Below, piece after piece: positions 53,033-63,099 of a stretch of DNA of 64,000 bases. The DNA comes from Sphingobium sp. SYK-6 (GTDB lineage Bacteria; Pseudomonadota; Alphaproteobacteria; Sphingomonadales; Sphingomonadaceae). The stretch's first letter is position 1; the number at the start of each line of letters is the position of its first letter. The translations under genes and the position numbers were made by a program. The stretch lies in NCBI RefSeq assembly GCF_000283515.1, contig NC_015976.1:4123501-4187500 (forward strand). The letters run 5' to 3'. Below the pieces are notes generated by a model. That model did not search any database and was not told the origin of the DNA. It worked only from the letters and a program-made list of their open reading frames with translations.

Positions 53033-53713
53033 TCACCAGCGGACGATCGGCCAGCCCCGCAGCGTGGCCAGCCGCTCAAGCTTGGCGTGCGGATTGGCCG
53101 CGACGCCCTCGTCGGCGAAGTCGAGCAGCGGCGCATCGGTCACATGGTCGCTATAGGCGCGGACATGCGCCTGATCGCGCTCGATGCCCTGCCCCTTCAT
53201 CCAGCGCTCGATCATCCGCAGCTTGGCGACGTCGTAGCAGTTCTCCCCCGCGATCCGGGCGCGCAGATAATCGAAGTCCTGGCTGAAATGATCGGTCGCG
53301 ATCACGTCGTCGAAGCCGAGGCGCCGGGCGATCGGCTCGACATAGAGGCGGAAGGATGCGGAGGCGATCAGCAGGCGATAGCCGTCCGCCCGGTCGTCCG
53401 CGATGCGGCGCAGCGCGCCGGCCCGCACATTGCCGGCCACGACCTTGTCGGCATAGGATTCAACGGCAGGCTGGATGCGCGCACGGTTGACGCGCCAGCC
53501 GATGAGCAGACCCTGATTGATTTCCTTCGCGCGCGCGCGGCTAACCAGCCGCAGGACATAACCGATCATCACCAGCCCGGCGACGGGGAGGAAAATGAGC
53601 CGCCAGGGCGCCACGCAGCGCGCCATATGGACCAGAAACGCAGCATAAGTGCCGGTCACCGTGATGGTGCGATCCATGTCGTAAATTGCAATCTTCTGCA
53701 CGCCTGCATCCAT
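53033..53713 (-). CDS. HAD-superfamily IB phosphatase
   Basis: The product is 226 aa. Motif I is IAIYDMDRTIT (nucleophile Asp12, acid Asp14), followed by a hydrophobic segment (FLPVAGLVMIGYVLRLV) and motifs LLIASASFRLYVEPIARRLG and AYSDHVTDAPLLDFADEG with the distal Asp. This is the IB (PSPase-like) subgroup. The substrate is unknown; many such proteins dephosphorylate lipids or serine derivatives. The ATG at 53713 is chosen; the frame is open to 53926. Divergent from the Mla operon by 25 bases. Confidence 0.85.
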   Translation of the reverse strand: MDAGVQKIAIYDMDRTITVTGTYAAFLVHMARCVAPWRLIFLPVAGLVMIGYVLRLVSRARAKEINQGLLIGWRVNRARIQPAVESYADKVVAGNVRAGALRRIADDRADGYRLLIASASFRLYVEPIARRLGFDDVIATDHFSQDFDYLRARIAGENCYDVAKLRMIERWMKGQGIERDQAHVRAYSDHVTDAPLLDFADEGVAANPHAKLERLATLRGWPIVRW

Positions 53714-53738
53714 TCCGGCTCTTCCGCGTTGAGGGCGC

Positions 53739-54899
53739 ATGAGCCAAATCGGCTTGCCGCGCAATGCAAACTGGCACAGTGTGCAGTCGATGATCAAACC
53801 TGCCGACTTCAGCGAACGCGATGACGCGCAGGGCCGGACCATCGCTCTGACGGGAACGCTTTCACTTTCATGCCTCGACCATCTGCCGCAGCGGATGGAT
53901 GCGATCGAGGGCGATGTCGCCCGCATCGACCTCAGCGAGGTCGATCATATCGACACCATCGGCGCCTGGATCGTCCATCGGCTGGCCGTCCGCACGCAGG
54001 CCAGCATCGTCGGCGCCAATGATGACGCCTCGCGGCTGCTCGACGTGGTGGCGCGCAACGATCAGCCGCTGGAAGAGCCGCCCAAGCCGCCCAATCCACT
54101 GGTGCGCATCGCGGACCAGATCGGCGAGGCGACCAAGCTGACCGGCACCACCATGGTCGGCCTTCTGGGCTTCCTCGGCGCCACCGTGATAAGCTTCGGC
54201 CATCTGATCCGGCATCCGCGCTCGATCCGGGTCAATGCCGTGGTGCAGCGCCTCGAGGTGGTCGGCGTGTCGGCGCTGGGCATCATTGGCGTGATGAGCT
54301 TCCTCGTCGGCATCGTCATTGCCCAGCAGGGCTCCGTGCAGCTCGAGCAGTTCGGCATGGAAGTGCTGACCGTCAATCTCGTGGGCCGGCTCACCTTCCG
54401 CGAACTCGGCGTGCTGATGACGGCGATCATGGTGGCCGGCCGATCCGGCTCGGCCTTCGCCGCGCAGATCGGCACGATGATGCTGAACGAGGAAGTGGAC
54501 GCCATGCGCACCATTGGCGTGCGGCCCATGGAAGCGCTCGTCATGCCGCGCATCATGGCCGTGGTCATCATGATGCCGCTGCTCGGCTTCTATGCCTCGG
54601 TCGTCGCGGTCATCGGCGGCGGCTTCCTGTGCGCGATCGCGCTGGATATCCCCCCGATCACGTTCGTGCAGAGATTGCGGGAAGTCGTCCCGATCACCGA
54701 TCTCTATGTCGGGCTGGTCAAGGCGCCCGTCTTCGGGCTCATCATCGGCATCGCCGGCTGCTTCCAGGGACTTCAGGTGCGCTCGAACGCGGAGGAAGTG
54801 GGCCTGCGCACGACGGCGGCAGTGGTGCAGGCGATCTTCCTGGTGATCGTGCTCGACGCAATCTTCGCGGTGTTCTTCACATGGATCGGCTGGACATGA
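53739..54899 (+). CDS. mlaE: MlaE-type ABC permease with N-terminal STAS-like domain
   Basis: The product is 386 aa. The first about 110 residues form a STAS-like domain (RTIALTGTLSLSCLDHLPQR, IDLSEVDHIDTIGAWIVHRL), the role played by MlaB in Escherichia coli. Then comes the MlaE permease with about five helices (VGVSALGIIGVMSFLVGIVI, ELGVLMTAIMVAGRSGSAFA, EVDAMRTIGVRPMEALVMPR). Such fusions are common outside enterics. The complex moves phospholipid across the envelope. Overlaps mlaF (ATGA). Confidence 0.93.
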   Translation: MSQIGLPRNANWHSVQSMIKPADFSERDDAQGRTIALTGTLSLSCLDHLPQRMDAIEGDVARIDLSEVDHIDTIGAWIVHRLAVRTQASIVGANDDASRLLDVVARNDQPLEEPPKPPNPLVRIADQIGEATKLTGTTMVGLLGFLGATVISFGHLIRHPRSIRVNAVVQRLEVVGVSALGIIGVMSFLVGIVIAQQGSVQLEQFGMEVLTVNLVGRLTFRELGVLMTAIMVAGRSGSAFAAQIGTMMLNEEVDAMRTIGVRPMEALVMPRIMAVVIMMPLLGFYASVVAVIGGGFLCAIALDIPPITFVQRLREVVPITDLYVGLVKAPVFGLIIGIAGCFQGLQVRSNAEEVGLRTTAAVVQAIFLVIVLDAIFAVFFTWIGWT

Positions 54900-55720
54900 C
54901 GGACGCCATCACGTCCCCCAACCCCGCGCCGGGCGAACCGATCATTTCCATTCGGGGGCTCGTCAACCGCTTCGGCGAGCAGATCATCCACGATCAGCTC
55001 GATCTCGACGTGAAGCGCGGCGAGATCCTCGGCGTCGTCGGCGGCTCGGGCACCGGAAAGTCCGTCCTCATGCGCTCGATCATCGGGCTGCAGCGACCCG
55101 CCGCCGGCTCGATCAACGTGCTGGGCGAGCCGATGCTCGATCGCGACCCCAATGATCCCGCCTTGCTGGCCGTGCAGAAGCGCTGGGGCATCCTTTTCCA
55201 GAACGGCGCATTGTTCTCGACATTGACCGTCTCGGAAAATGTGCAGGTGCCCTTGCGCGAATATTATCCCGACATGACGCCCCGGCTTCGCGAGGAGATC
55301 GCGGCCTACAAGATTCTCATGTCCGGGCTTTCGGCCGATGCAGGCCCCAAATATCCGTCCGAGCTTTCCGGCGGCATGCGCAAGCGCGCGGGTCTCGCGC
55401 GGGCCCTGGCGCTCGATCCGGACCTGCTGTTTCTCGATGAGCCGACCGCCGGGCTCGATCCCATCGGTGCCGCCGCCTTCGACGAACAGACGCGCGAGCT
55501 GCAGCGCACGCTTGGCCTCACTCTGTTCCTGATCACGCATGATCTCGACACGCTGCATGCCATCTGCGACCGGGTAGCGGTGCTGGCGGATCGCCGCGTC
55601 ATCGCGGTCGGCACGATCGACGAGCTGCTGACGCTCGACCATCCCTGGATACAGGAATATTTCAACGGACCGCGCGGCCGGGTGGCGCACGGCATCACGG
55701 CACTGGCGGACGCGCGATGA
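54896..55720 (+). CDS. mlaF: MlaF-type ABC ATPase
   Basis: The product is 274 aa, the nucleotide-binding subunit of the phospholipid transport complex. Walker A is VGGSGTGKSVLMRSI, the signature is LSGGMRKRAGLARALALD, Walker B is LLFLDEPTAGLDP and the H-loop is LFLITHDLDTLHAI. The ILFQNGALFSTLTVSENV segment is typical of MlaF. The ATG at 54896 is inside the mlaE end; earlier in-frame codons lie in mlaE. Confidence 0.94.
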   Translation: MTDAITSPNPAPGEPIISIRGLVNRFGEQIIHDQLDLDVKRGEILGVVGGSGTGKSVLMRSIIGLQRPAAGSINVLGEPMLDRDPNDPALLAVQKRWGILFQNGALFSTLTVSENVQVPLREYYPDMTPRLREEIAAYKILMSGLSADAGPKYPSELSGGMRKRAGLARALALDPDLLFLDEPTAGLDPIGAAAFDEQTRELQRTLGLTLFLITHDLDTLHAICDRVAVLADRRVIAVGTIDELLTLDHPWIQEYFNGPRGRVAHGITALADAR

Positions 55721-55794
55721 CACGGCGCGCTGGCCCGGCATGGACAGGCGCGCACAGGCTCGCCATAACCCGCTCTGGAAGGCACAGGGGATAG

Positions 55795-56757
55795 ATGGAA
55801 ACACGATCCAACAATGTGTTCGTGGGCGTGATCGTCCTGTTGCTCGCGGCCCTCGCGATCGGCGGTGCGTTCTGGTTCGCGCGGATCAGCGAGGCGGACC
55901 AGCGGGAATATGACATATTCTTCCGCCAGTCGGTCAGCGGCCTCGCCAAGGGTTCGTCGGTGACTTACTCCGGCGTGCCTTCCGGGCAGGTCAAGAACAT
56001 CGAGCTCTGGCACAAGGACCCGCGTTTCGTGCGCGTCCGCGTCGTCGTCGATCGCAAGACGCCCATCCTTCAGGGCACGACCGCGACGATCAATGGCGTG
56101 GGCTTCACCGGCGTTTCGGAAATCCAGCTCGCCGGCGCTGTGCGGGGCGCGCCGCCGCTCGGATGCCCCGAGCGGGACCGCGATTCCGTCTGCCCTGAAG
56201 GCGTACCCGTCATCCCGACGAAACCCGGCGCGCTTGGCGAGCTGCTGAACAGCGCGCCGATGCTGCTGGAGCGGATCACGACGCTGACCGAGCGACTGAC
56301 CGAGCTGCTCGACGATCGCAACCAGCGGAACATCGCGGGCATTCTCGCCAATATCGACAAGCTGACCGGTGATCTCGCGGCAAGCGGTCCCGAGCTGGCC
56401 CAGACGATCGTGCAGACCCGCGCGACGCTGGAGAGCGCCGCCAGGGCCGCCGATGCGCTCGCGCAGGCAGCGAACAATACCAATGAGCTGGTGACGAGCG
56501 AGGGCAAGCCACTGATCGCCGATCTTCGCGCCACCGTTCAGTCCGCCCGCTCCACGCTGGATGGGCTGGACGCGACCATCAAGGACGCGAAGCCCGGCGT
56601 CGACGTGTTCACGCGGGACACGATGCCGCAGATCGGGCTGCTGGTCCGGGATCTGCGGCAGATGTCGCGCGCGATCCTCGCCGTGACCGAGAGGATCGAT
56701 CAGCAGGGCGCCGGTGGCCTTATCGGCTCGCCGGCCCTGCCGGATTACAAGCCATGA
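55795..56757 (+). CDS. mlaD: MlaD-type membrane-anchored lipid-binding protein
   Basis: The product is 320 aa with one N-terminal helix (VFVGVIVLLLAALAIGGAFW) and an MCE/MlaD domain (YDIFFRQSVSGLAKGSSVTY, YSGVPSGQVKNIEL, INGVGFTGVSEIQLAG). A long helical region (about residues 150-300) follows. It forms the periplasmic ring through which lipid passes. A 74-base gap separates it from mlaF; its stop overlaps the next gene (ATGA). Confidence 0.93.
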   Translation: METRSNNVFVGVIVLLLAALAIGGAFWFARISEADQREYDIFFRQSVSGLAKGSSVTYSGVPSGQVKNIELWHKDPRFVRVRVVVDRKTPILQGTTATINGVGFTGVSEIQLAGAVRGAPPLGCPERDRDSVCPEGVPVIPTKPGALGELLNSAPMLLERITTLTERLTELLDDRNQRNIAGILANIDKLTGDLAASGPELAQTIVQTRATLESAARAADALAQAANNTNELVTSEGKPLIADLRATVQSARSTLDGLDATIKDAKPGVDVFTRDTMPQIGLLVRDLRQMSRAILAVTERIDQQGAGGLIGSPALPDYKP

Positions 56758-57395
56758 CAGGAAGGGCCGCCATGACACCGTTCCCCGCGCGCACGCGGAT
56801 CATCGCGCTCGCCATGCTCGCCCTTGCCAGCCTGTCGATGACGGGTTGCGTGCGGATCGGCACGAAGCCGCCCGAGCGCCTCCTGTCGATCGCGGCCGCG
56901 ACCTCGGCCCCGGCCGGCCAGACCCTGTCGGCCTCGCGGGATTCGGTCCTCTTCGTCGATCTGCCGACCGTACCGCGTGCGATCGCTACGGTGCGGGTAG
57001 CCGTGCGCACCGGCGACACCAGCTTTGCCTATGTGAAGGATGCGCTCTGGGTGGACGTCCCGGCGCGGCAGTTCCAGGGCCTGCTGGCGGAGACCATCCG
57101 CACGCGCACCGGCCGGCTCGTCCTTGACCCCACGCAGTTCCTGGCCCGCCGGGGCCAGCTCCTGGAAGGGAGCCTGCTCGAATTCGGAATCGACGCGGGA
57201 CGGCGCCTCGCGATCGTCACATATGACGCCAGCCTGCTGGCGCCCGACGGGCAAAGCCTGACGCGCCAGCGTTTCACCGCCTCGGTGCCTGTCACGGCCA
57301 TCGACAGCCAGACCGTGGCGCCAGCCATCAGCGAGGCGGCCAATCAGGTCGCGACCGCCGTTGCCGACTGGCTCAAGGAGCGGCCGGCCAACTGA
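56754..57395 (+). CDS. Mla/Pqi-type ABC transport auxiliary lipoprotein
   Basis: The product is 213 aa with a lipoprotein signal: hydrophobic helix, then lipobox LSMTGC (Cys32). The mature part matches the ABC-type transport auxiliary component family (PqiC-like), as in SILFVDLPTVPRAIATVRVA-like and LDPTQFLARRGQLLEGSLLE regions. It would act in the outer membrane or periplasm with MlaEFD. A second start at the ATG at 56772 is possible. Start overlaps mlaD. Confidence 0.82.
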   Translation: MTGRAAMTPFPARTRIIALAMLALASLSMTGCVRIGTKPPERLLSIAAATSAPAGQTLSASRDSVLFVDLPTVPRAIATVRVAVRTGDTSFAYVKDALWVDVPARQFQGLLAETIRTRTGRLVLDPTQFLARRGQLLEGSLLEFGIDAGRRLAIVTYDASLLAPDGQSLTRQRFTASVPVTAIDSQTVAPAISEAANQVATAVADWLKERPAN

Positions 57396-57422
57396 CCGCG
57401 CCGCTCCGGCGTCTTGCCGCCC

Positions 57423-60026
57423 TCAGGCCAGGCTCTTGGTGGCCTGCTCCAGCACATCCCGGGACAGTCCCGGGGTGGCCGCGATCCGCTCCAGCTCAGC
57501 GCGCATCATTGCCCCGCGCGCGCCATCGAAGCGGCGCCAGCGGCCGAGCGGTGGGACCAGCCGTGCCGCCGTCTGGGGATTGAGTTTGTCGAGCGCGATG
57601 ATCGCGTCCGCGACCATGCAATAGCCCTTGCCGTCCGCCCGGTTGAATGCCCACTGATTGGCCGCGAAGGCCGAATAGAGCGCGCGCGCCCGGTTCGGAT
57701 TGGCCAGCGTGAAATCGGCATGGCCGGCGAGCGCCTGCACGATCTCGACCGTGTCGGGATGGAAAGCCAGCGCCTGCGTCTGGAACCATTTGTCCACGAC
57801 CAGCGCGTTGCCGGCATAGCGGCGGTAGAAGGCCGCCAGCGCCTGGTCGCGCTCGGGCGTTTCCCGATTGACGAGGATGGCGAGGGCCGCCTGCCGCTCA
57901 GTCATGTTGTCCGCCCGGTCGAACTGGCCGAAGGCAAGCGCCGAACCGTCGGGCGCGCCGGATGCCACGAGATAGGAGAGCGCCACGCCGCGCAACTTGC
58001 GGGCCGCCCGCGCATCTGCCGAAAGGGAGAAGCCGTTGCGGGCACATTCGGCATGGAGCGCGCGCCACTCGGATTCGAGCGCTTCGCCGATGCCGGTCAT
58101 CAGCCGCTCGCGCGCCGCATGGATGGCGTCGGGATCGACGACCTGCATCTGGTCGCCCAGATAGGCCTCGCTCGGCAGGCGGACGGCCTCGGCCACGAAG
58201 GAGCGGTCGAGCGTCGGATCCGTGATCGTCCTGCGGATCGAATCGATGATGACGTCGCTTTCCAGCGGCGCGCCGGAGATATGCGCGAGCAGGCCATTGA
58301 TCATCAGCTGCTGCATCGCTTCATAGCGGCTGAACGGATCATCGTCGCGCGCGGCGAGGAAGGCGAGATCCTGCGCGCTTTGCTCCGCCTCGACGATCAC
58401 CGGCGCGGCAAAACCGCGGTTGAGCGACAGGACCGGCGCCTGGGCAAAGCCTTCCCGGCGCATTTCGAGCTGGTCGCGCGTCAGCACCACCAACTCCTCG
58501 CCCCCATGCTCACCCGTTGCCGGATCGAACAGCGCGAACTTGACGGGAATTGCCATCGGCGCCTTCTCGGGCTGGCCGGGCGTCGGCGGCAACGTCTGGC
58601 GCAAGGTGAGCGACAGGCTGCCGCTGGCCGGATCGTAGCGCTGCCGCACGGTGAGGCGTGGCGTACCGGCTTGGCTGTACCAGAGGCGGAACTGACCCAG
58701 ATCGATCCCGCCGCCATCTTCCATGGCCTTGACGAAATCCTCGCACGTCACGGCCTGGCCGTCATGGCGGTCGAAATAGAGGTCAGTGCCCTGCCGGAAC
58801 CGCTCCGGGCCCAGCAGCAGCGCGATCATGCGGATCAGCTCGGCGCCCTTGTTGTAGACGGTCGCGGTGTAGAAGTTGCTGATCTCCATATAGGATTCGG
58901 GCCGCACCGGATGCGCCAGCGGACCGGCGTCCTCCTGGAACTGGGCTGCGCGCAACGTGCGCACGTCCTCGATGCGCTTGACTGCCGCCGATCCCATGTC
59001 CGCCGAGAAGCACTGGTCGCGATAGACCGTGAAGCCTTCCTTCAGGGACAGCTGGAACCAGTCCCGGCAGGTGACGCGGTCTCCCGACCAGTTATGGAAA
59101 TATTCGTGCGCCACGACGCTCTCGATCGCGTCGTAGTCCGGATCGGTCGCGGTTTCGGGATCGGCCAGCACGTAGCGCGAGTTGAAGATGTTGAGGCCCT
59201 TGTTCTCCATCGCCCCGAAATTGAAGTCCGAGACGGCGACGATGTTGAACACGTCGAGGTCATATTCCCGGCCATAGACGCGCTCGTCCCAGGCCATGCT
59301 GTTCTTCAGCGCCGTCATGGCGTGGCTGGTGCGCGGCAGGTCTTCCTCTCGCACCCAGATCCCCAGCCGCACCGCGCGGCCGCTCATGGTGGTGAAGCTG
59401 TCCGCATTGCAGGCCAGGTCACCGGCCACCATCGCGAAGAGATAGCTCGGCTTGGGATAAGGATCGACCCAGCGGGCCCAGTGCCGGCCATCGGGCAACT
59501 CGCCCTCTTCCACCGGATCGCCATTGGCCAGCAGCACCGGATAGGTCGCCTTGTCGGCGCGCATCGTGACGTCATAGCGCGAGAGCACGTCCGGCCTGTC
59601 CGGAAAGAAAGTGATGCGGCGGAAGCCTTCCGGCTCGCACTGGGTGCAGAGCAGGCCGCCCGAAGCATAGAGGCCCATGAGCTGGGTGTTGGTCGCGGGC
59701 GCGATCTGCACTTCCGTCTCGACCTCATGGGCATTGCCGGGCAGCGCGATGACGAGCACATCATCGTCCAGCCGCCAGTCTGCCGGGCTCAGCGCCTTGC
59801 CGTCCACCGCGACGCTCAGCGGAACCAGCCCGTCCCCGTCGAGGCGCAGCGGCCGGTCATGCCGGCCAGCGCGCGTGACGCTGAGCCGCGCCTTCACGCG
59901 CGTCGCGTGCGCGTCGAGGTCGAACTCGAGCCGGATGTGGTCGACCAGCCAGAGCGGCGGTTGATAGTCCTCGCGGCGAATGACGGGAGGCGTGGCGGGG
60001 GCGTGCGTGGTCTGGGTGTCTGCCAT
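57423..60026 (-). CDS. pepN: Aminopeptidase N (M1 family)
   Basis: The product is 867 aa, similar in length to Escherichia coli PepN. It has the substrate-recognition motif GAMENKGLN, the zinc motif HEYFHNWSGDRVTCRDWFQL with the distal Glu in LSLKEGFTVYRDQ, and the catalytic Tyr region YNKGAELIRMI. The C-terminal helical domain (from about residue 545) follows. Cytosolic peptide degradation. The convergent lipoprotein gene ends 27 bases away. Confidence 0.97.
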   Translation of the reverse strand: MADTQTTHAPATPPVIRREDYQPPLWLVDHIRLEFDLDAHATRVKARLSVTRAGRHDRPLRLDGDGLVPLSVAVDGKALSPADWRLDDDVLVIALPGNAHEVETEVQIAPATNTQLMGLYASGGLLCTQCEPEGFRRITFFPDRPDVLSRYDVTMRADKATYPVLLANGDPVEEGELPDGRHWARWVDPYPKPSYLFAMVAGDLACNADSFTTMSGRAVRLGIWVREEDLPRTSHAMTALKNSMAWDERVYGREYDLDVFNIVAVSDFNFGAMENKGLNIFNSRYVLADPETATDPDYDAIESVVAHEYFHNWSGDRVTCRDWFQLSLKEGFTVYRDQCFSADMGSAAVKRIEDVRTLRAAQFQEDAGPLAHPVRPESYMEISNFYTATVYNKGAELIRMIALLLGPERFRQGTDLYFDRHDGQAVTCEDFVKAMEDGGGIDLGQFRLWYSQAGTPRLTVRQRYDPASGSLSLTLRQTLPPTPGQPEKAPMAIPVKFALFDPATGEHGGEELVVLTRDQLEMRREGFAQAPVLSLNRGFAAPVIVEAEQSAQDLAFLAARDDDPFSRYEAMQQLMINGLLAHISGAPLESDVIIDSIRRTITDPTLDRSFVAEAVRLPSEAYLGDQMQVVDPDAIHAARERLMTGIGEALESEWRALHAECARNGFSLSADARAARKLRGVALSYLVASGAPDGSALAFGQFDRADNMTERQAALAILVNRETPERDQALAAFYRRYAGNALVVDKWFQTQALAFHPDTVEIVQALAGHADFTLANPNRARALYSAFAANQWAFNRADGKGYCMVADAIIALDKLNPQTAARLVPPLGRWRRFDGARGAMMRAELERIAATPGLSRDVLEQATKSLA

Positions 60027-60266
60027 GGCCTATCCCTATGATGCCGCAGGCAAACGCACAACCTGGCATGGGCCCGGATGAGACGGGCGACACAGGACCA
60101 CCGCACCATGCGTCGCCTTCGTGCATCTGTCCCCGCCCAGGGCCCACTGCGGGCAACATGACGTCATGCTGACCGATGGCGAATGGCCCTTGCCCGCGCC
60201 GGGGAAAGGCGCCAGTCCGGCAGCGAAGGCGCGGGCATTGGCCCGTCGGCCATTTCCGGAGCCGGC

Positions 60267-61094
60267 ATGGCAAAGCATCTTCTCATTTTCGGGCTCGGCT
60301 ACAGTGCCGGCCGGCTCGCGAGGCGCCTTGCCGCAGCGGGCTGGACGATCGAGTCCACCGGACGCGCCGGTTCGATGCCGTTTGACGACGCCGGACGTGT
60401 CCATGACGCCATCGCCCGCGCCACGCATATCCTCTCCTCCGTGCCCCCCACGGAAGCAACCGACCCGGTTCTGGATCGCTACGGAGCGGCACTGCGAGCC
60501 GCACCGGCCGCGTGGATCGGCTATCTTTCCTCCACCGGCGTCTATGGCGACACGGGCGGAGCCTGGGTGGACGAAAGCGCGCCGACGGGCGGCGGGCGGC
60601 GCGATGCCCGCGCGCGGGCGGACAGCGCGTGGCAGGCGCTCGGCCGACCGGTCCATATCTTCCGTCTGCCCAGCATTTACGGCCCCGGGCGCAGCGTGCT
60701 GGATCGCATTCGGGCAGGGAAGGCCCGTCGCGTCGCACTGCCCGGGCAGGTCTTCAGCCGCATCCATGTCGATGATATCGCCGCGGGCGTGGTCGCCGGC
60801 ATGGATGGACCGGCAGGCGTCTACAATCTCGCCGATGACCGCCCCTGCGCGCACAATGACGTCATTGCCTATGGCTGCGCCTTGCTGGGCCAGCCGCGCC
60901 CGCCCTTGCTGCCGCTGGAGGACGCCGGACTCTCGCCTGCCGCGATGGCTTTCTATGCCGAGAACCGGCGCGTTTCGAACGGCAAGGCCCGGCGCCTGCT
61001 GGACTGGACGCCGGCCTTTCCCGATTATCGCGCCGGTCTAGCGGCGTGCCTTGCCGCGGAAACGGGCGCGCAAGGCGATGACCATGCCGCCTAG
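60267..61094 (+). CDS. NAD-dependent epimerase/dehydratase-like SDR protein
   Basis: The product is 275 aa. The Rossmann loop is LLIFGLGYSAGRLARRLAAA (GxGYSAG), unusual compared with the GxxGxxG of classic extended SDRs but typical of the YeeZ-like group. Active-site region: YLSSTGVYGDTGGAWVDES; later FRLPSIYGPGRSVLDRI and FSRIHVDDIAAGVVAGMD. The substrate is unknown. The ATG at 60267 has GGAG upstream. The last 57 bases overlap the convergent EamA gene. Confidence 0.85.
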   Translation: MAKHLLIFGLGYSAGRLARRLAAAGWTIESTGRAGSMPFDDAGRVHDAIARATHILSSVPPTEATDPVLDRYGAALRAAPAAWIGYLSSTGVYGDTGGAWVDESAPTGGGRRDARARADSAWQALGRPVHIFRLPSIYGPGRSVLDRIRAGKARRVALPGQVFSRIHVDDIAAGVVAGMDGPAGVYNLADDRPCAHNDVIAYGCALLGQPRPPLLPLEDAGLSPAAMAFYAENRRVSNGKARRLLDWTPAFPDYRAGLAACLAAETGAQGDDHAA

Positions 61095-61955
61095 CGCCAG
61101 CAGCACGCCGGCAATCGCCAGCGACGTCCAGCGATAGCCCTCAAAGAGGGTAGAAAGCCCCATCGCGAGGATCGGGACGAGGACGCTGCTATACGCCGCC
61201 GGCCCCGCGCCGATCCGCTGGATGAGGCGGAAGTAGAGTGGAAAGGTGATGACCGAGCCGGCAATCGCCAGATAAGCGACGCCCAGCCAGTATGCGGGAC
61301 GCGGGTCGATCACGGGCGGGCCAGTCGTGATCCACGCCCAGACGGCATCCGCCGCCGCGCCAATCGCCATCGCCCAGGTGAGCAGGCTCGCCATCGGCAC
61401 CGTGCGCGCAAGCGGCGCCGCCTGCATGACGTTGGACACCGACGCGAACATCACCGCGATCACGCAGATGCCGAAGCCCAGCAGGACCTGCGCCGGCGTC
61501 GCCATCACGCTGGTGCGATACTCATTGAGGAAAAGCAGGGCGATACCGGCAATCGCCACGGCCGAGCCGAGCACGAAGCCGCCGGTCACGCGCTCGCCGA
61601 AGAAGATGCGGGCGAGCAGGCTGTTGGGGATCATCAGCAGCGCATAGACCAGCGCGCAGAGCCCGGAAGTCAGGAAGACCTCGGCCCGGTAGAGAAGATT
61701 GAAGTTGAAGGCGAATTGCGCGAGGCCGAGCGCGGCGGCGAACAGCATCGCCCGCCGGTCGATCGCCAGCGAGGCGCCGCTCAGCCGCGCGACCACAGCC
61801 ATGCCGAGCGCCGCCAGCGCGAAGCGATAGCAGACGGACCAGCCCGGCGGCACGATCGCGAGCTGATCGCGGATCACGATCCAGGTCGAGGACCAGATGA
61901 GGGTGACAGTCGCGAACGGCAGGATGATGCCACTCGCGGAAGGGGCTTTGCTCAC
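61038..61955 (-). CDS. DMT-superfamily transporter (EamA)
   Basis: The product is 305 aa from GTG 61955, which overlaps the aldolase stop (GTGA). About ten membrane helices form two EamA repeats; FNFNLLYRAEVFLTSGLCAL and ALGGMVIALRAR are typical. The substrate is unknown; DMT members often export amino acids or metabolites, and coupling to threonine aldolase hints at amino-acid traffic. The frame is open to 62690 but only antisense-like. The 3' end overlaps the SDR gene. Confidence 0.85.
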   Translation of the reverse strand: MSKAPSASGIILPFATVTLIWSSTWIVIRDQLAIVPPGWSVCYRFALAALGMAVVARLSGASLAIDRRAMLFAAALGLAQFAFNFNLLYRAEVFLTSGLCALVYALLMIPNSLLARIFFGERVTGGFVLGSAVAIAGIALLFLNEYRTSVMATPAQVLLGFGICVIAVMFASVSNVMQAAPLARTVPMASLLTWAMAIGAAADAVWAWITTGPPVIDPRPAYWLGVAYLAIAGSVITFPLYFRLIQRIGAGPAAYSSVLVPILAMGLSTLFEGYRWTSLAIAGVLLALGGMVIALRARFRGKARR

Positions 61956-62953
61956 AGAGCGGAGAGCGCGGCGGCGAGCGGCGCCACCTCGGCCTCGCCC
62001 TGATGCCAGCTCGTGACCAGCCGCGCGGCGCCGGCCCCCCAGTCGTAGAAGGCGAAGCCCTGCCCGCGCAGCCGGGCGGCCTCGTCCGCCGAGAGACGCA
62101 GAAACAGCTCGTTCGCCTCGACGGGATGGAGCAGCCGCTCGCCCGCCGCCTGCGCCAGAATGGTCGCGGCGGCATTGGCGGCGCGCGCGTTCGCCAGCCA
62201 CAACTCGCCCTCCAGCATGGCGTGAAGCTGGGCGGCAATGAACCGGCCCTTGGAAAGCAGATGGCCGGCCCGCTTGCGCCGCCGCCGGGCCTCGTCCGCC
62301 CGGGCGGGATCGAAGAGGATCAGCGCTTCCGCGTTGAGCGCGCCATTCTTGGTGAAGCCGAAGCTCAAGGCATCCACGCCCGCGCGCCACGTGACGTCCG
62401 CGGGCGCGCAATCGCGGCTTGCGATCGCATTGGCGAAGCGCGCGCCGTCCATGTGTAGCGCCAGCCCATGCTCGCGGCAGAAGGCGCCGATCGCCGCCAG
62501 CTCGTCGGGCGTGTAGACCCGGCCATATTCCGTGGCATTGGTGAGCGAGACCGCATGCGGCTGGACCTGATGCACGTCCCTGCGGACCTGCGCCATCCGC
62601 TCGCGCAGGCTCTGCGCCGAGAGTTTTCCACCCTCGGCGCGGCAGGTCATCAGCCGCGCGCCACCGGTCTGCAGTTCCACGGCACCGCATTCATCCGCGA
62701 CGATATGCGCGTCCTCATGCGTCAGCACCCCGCCATAAGGGGGGCACAGCAGCGCAAGCGCAAGCGCATTGGCGGACGTCCCCGTCGAGGTCCAGATGAC
62801 CGCCACGTCCCGTTCGAACAGCGCTGAAAAACGCGCGTCGAGCCCTTGGCTGAGCGCGTCGCCATCATAAGCGGTATCCACGCCATTGGCGGCCTCCATC
62901 GCCGCCAGAAGCGCGGGATGGACAGGGGCTGCATTGTCGGAAAAGAACTGCAT
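61952..62953 (-). CDS. Low-specificity L-threonine aldolase
   Basis: The product is 333 aa, a PLP enzyme that splits threonine to glycine and acetaldehyde. The sequence [20 protein letters not shown] opens the fold; [15 protein letters not shown] holds the PLP-binding Asp, and [15 protein letters not shown] the PLP lysine, the pattern seen in Pseudomonas-type threonine aldolases. The ATG at 62953 is chosen; the frame is open to 63034. Its stop overlaps the start of the EamA transporter. Confidence 0.88.
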   Translation of the reverse strand: MQFFSDNAAPVHPALLAAMEAANGVDTAYDGDALSQGLDARFSALFERDVAVIWTSTGTSANALALALLCPPYGGVLTHEDAHIVADECGAVELQTGGARLMTCRAEGGKLSAQSLRERMAQVRRDVHQVQPHAVSLTNATEYGRVYTPDELAAIGAFCREHGLALHMDGARFANAIASRDCAPADVTWRAGVDALSFGFTKNGALNAEALILFDPARADEARRRRKRAGHLLSKGRFIAAQLHAMLEGELWLANARAANAAATILAQAAGERLLHPVEANELFLRLSADEAARLRGQGFAFYDWGAGAARLVTSWHQGEAEVAPLAAALSAL

Positions 62954-63099
62954 GGCACCCCGCGCATGGCGTCTCACACGGGCCTCGTCAATGCAGCGTG
63001 GAACCGCGATTGTCGAAAAGGCGCGCGCATCCATGGCTGCGGGCTTTCCGCGCGGCGACGGCCCCGCTAATGCGGCCGGAAACTTTCAGGAAGGAACGC

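Noticed and set aside
57414..60041. Plus-strand open frame of 875 codons across pepN
   Set aside because: The opposite strand encodes a complete M1 aminopeptidase with all catalytic motifs; the plus frame is an Arg/Asp/His-rich shadow.
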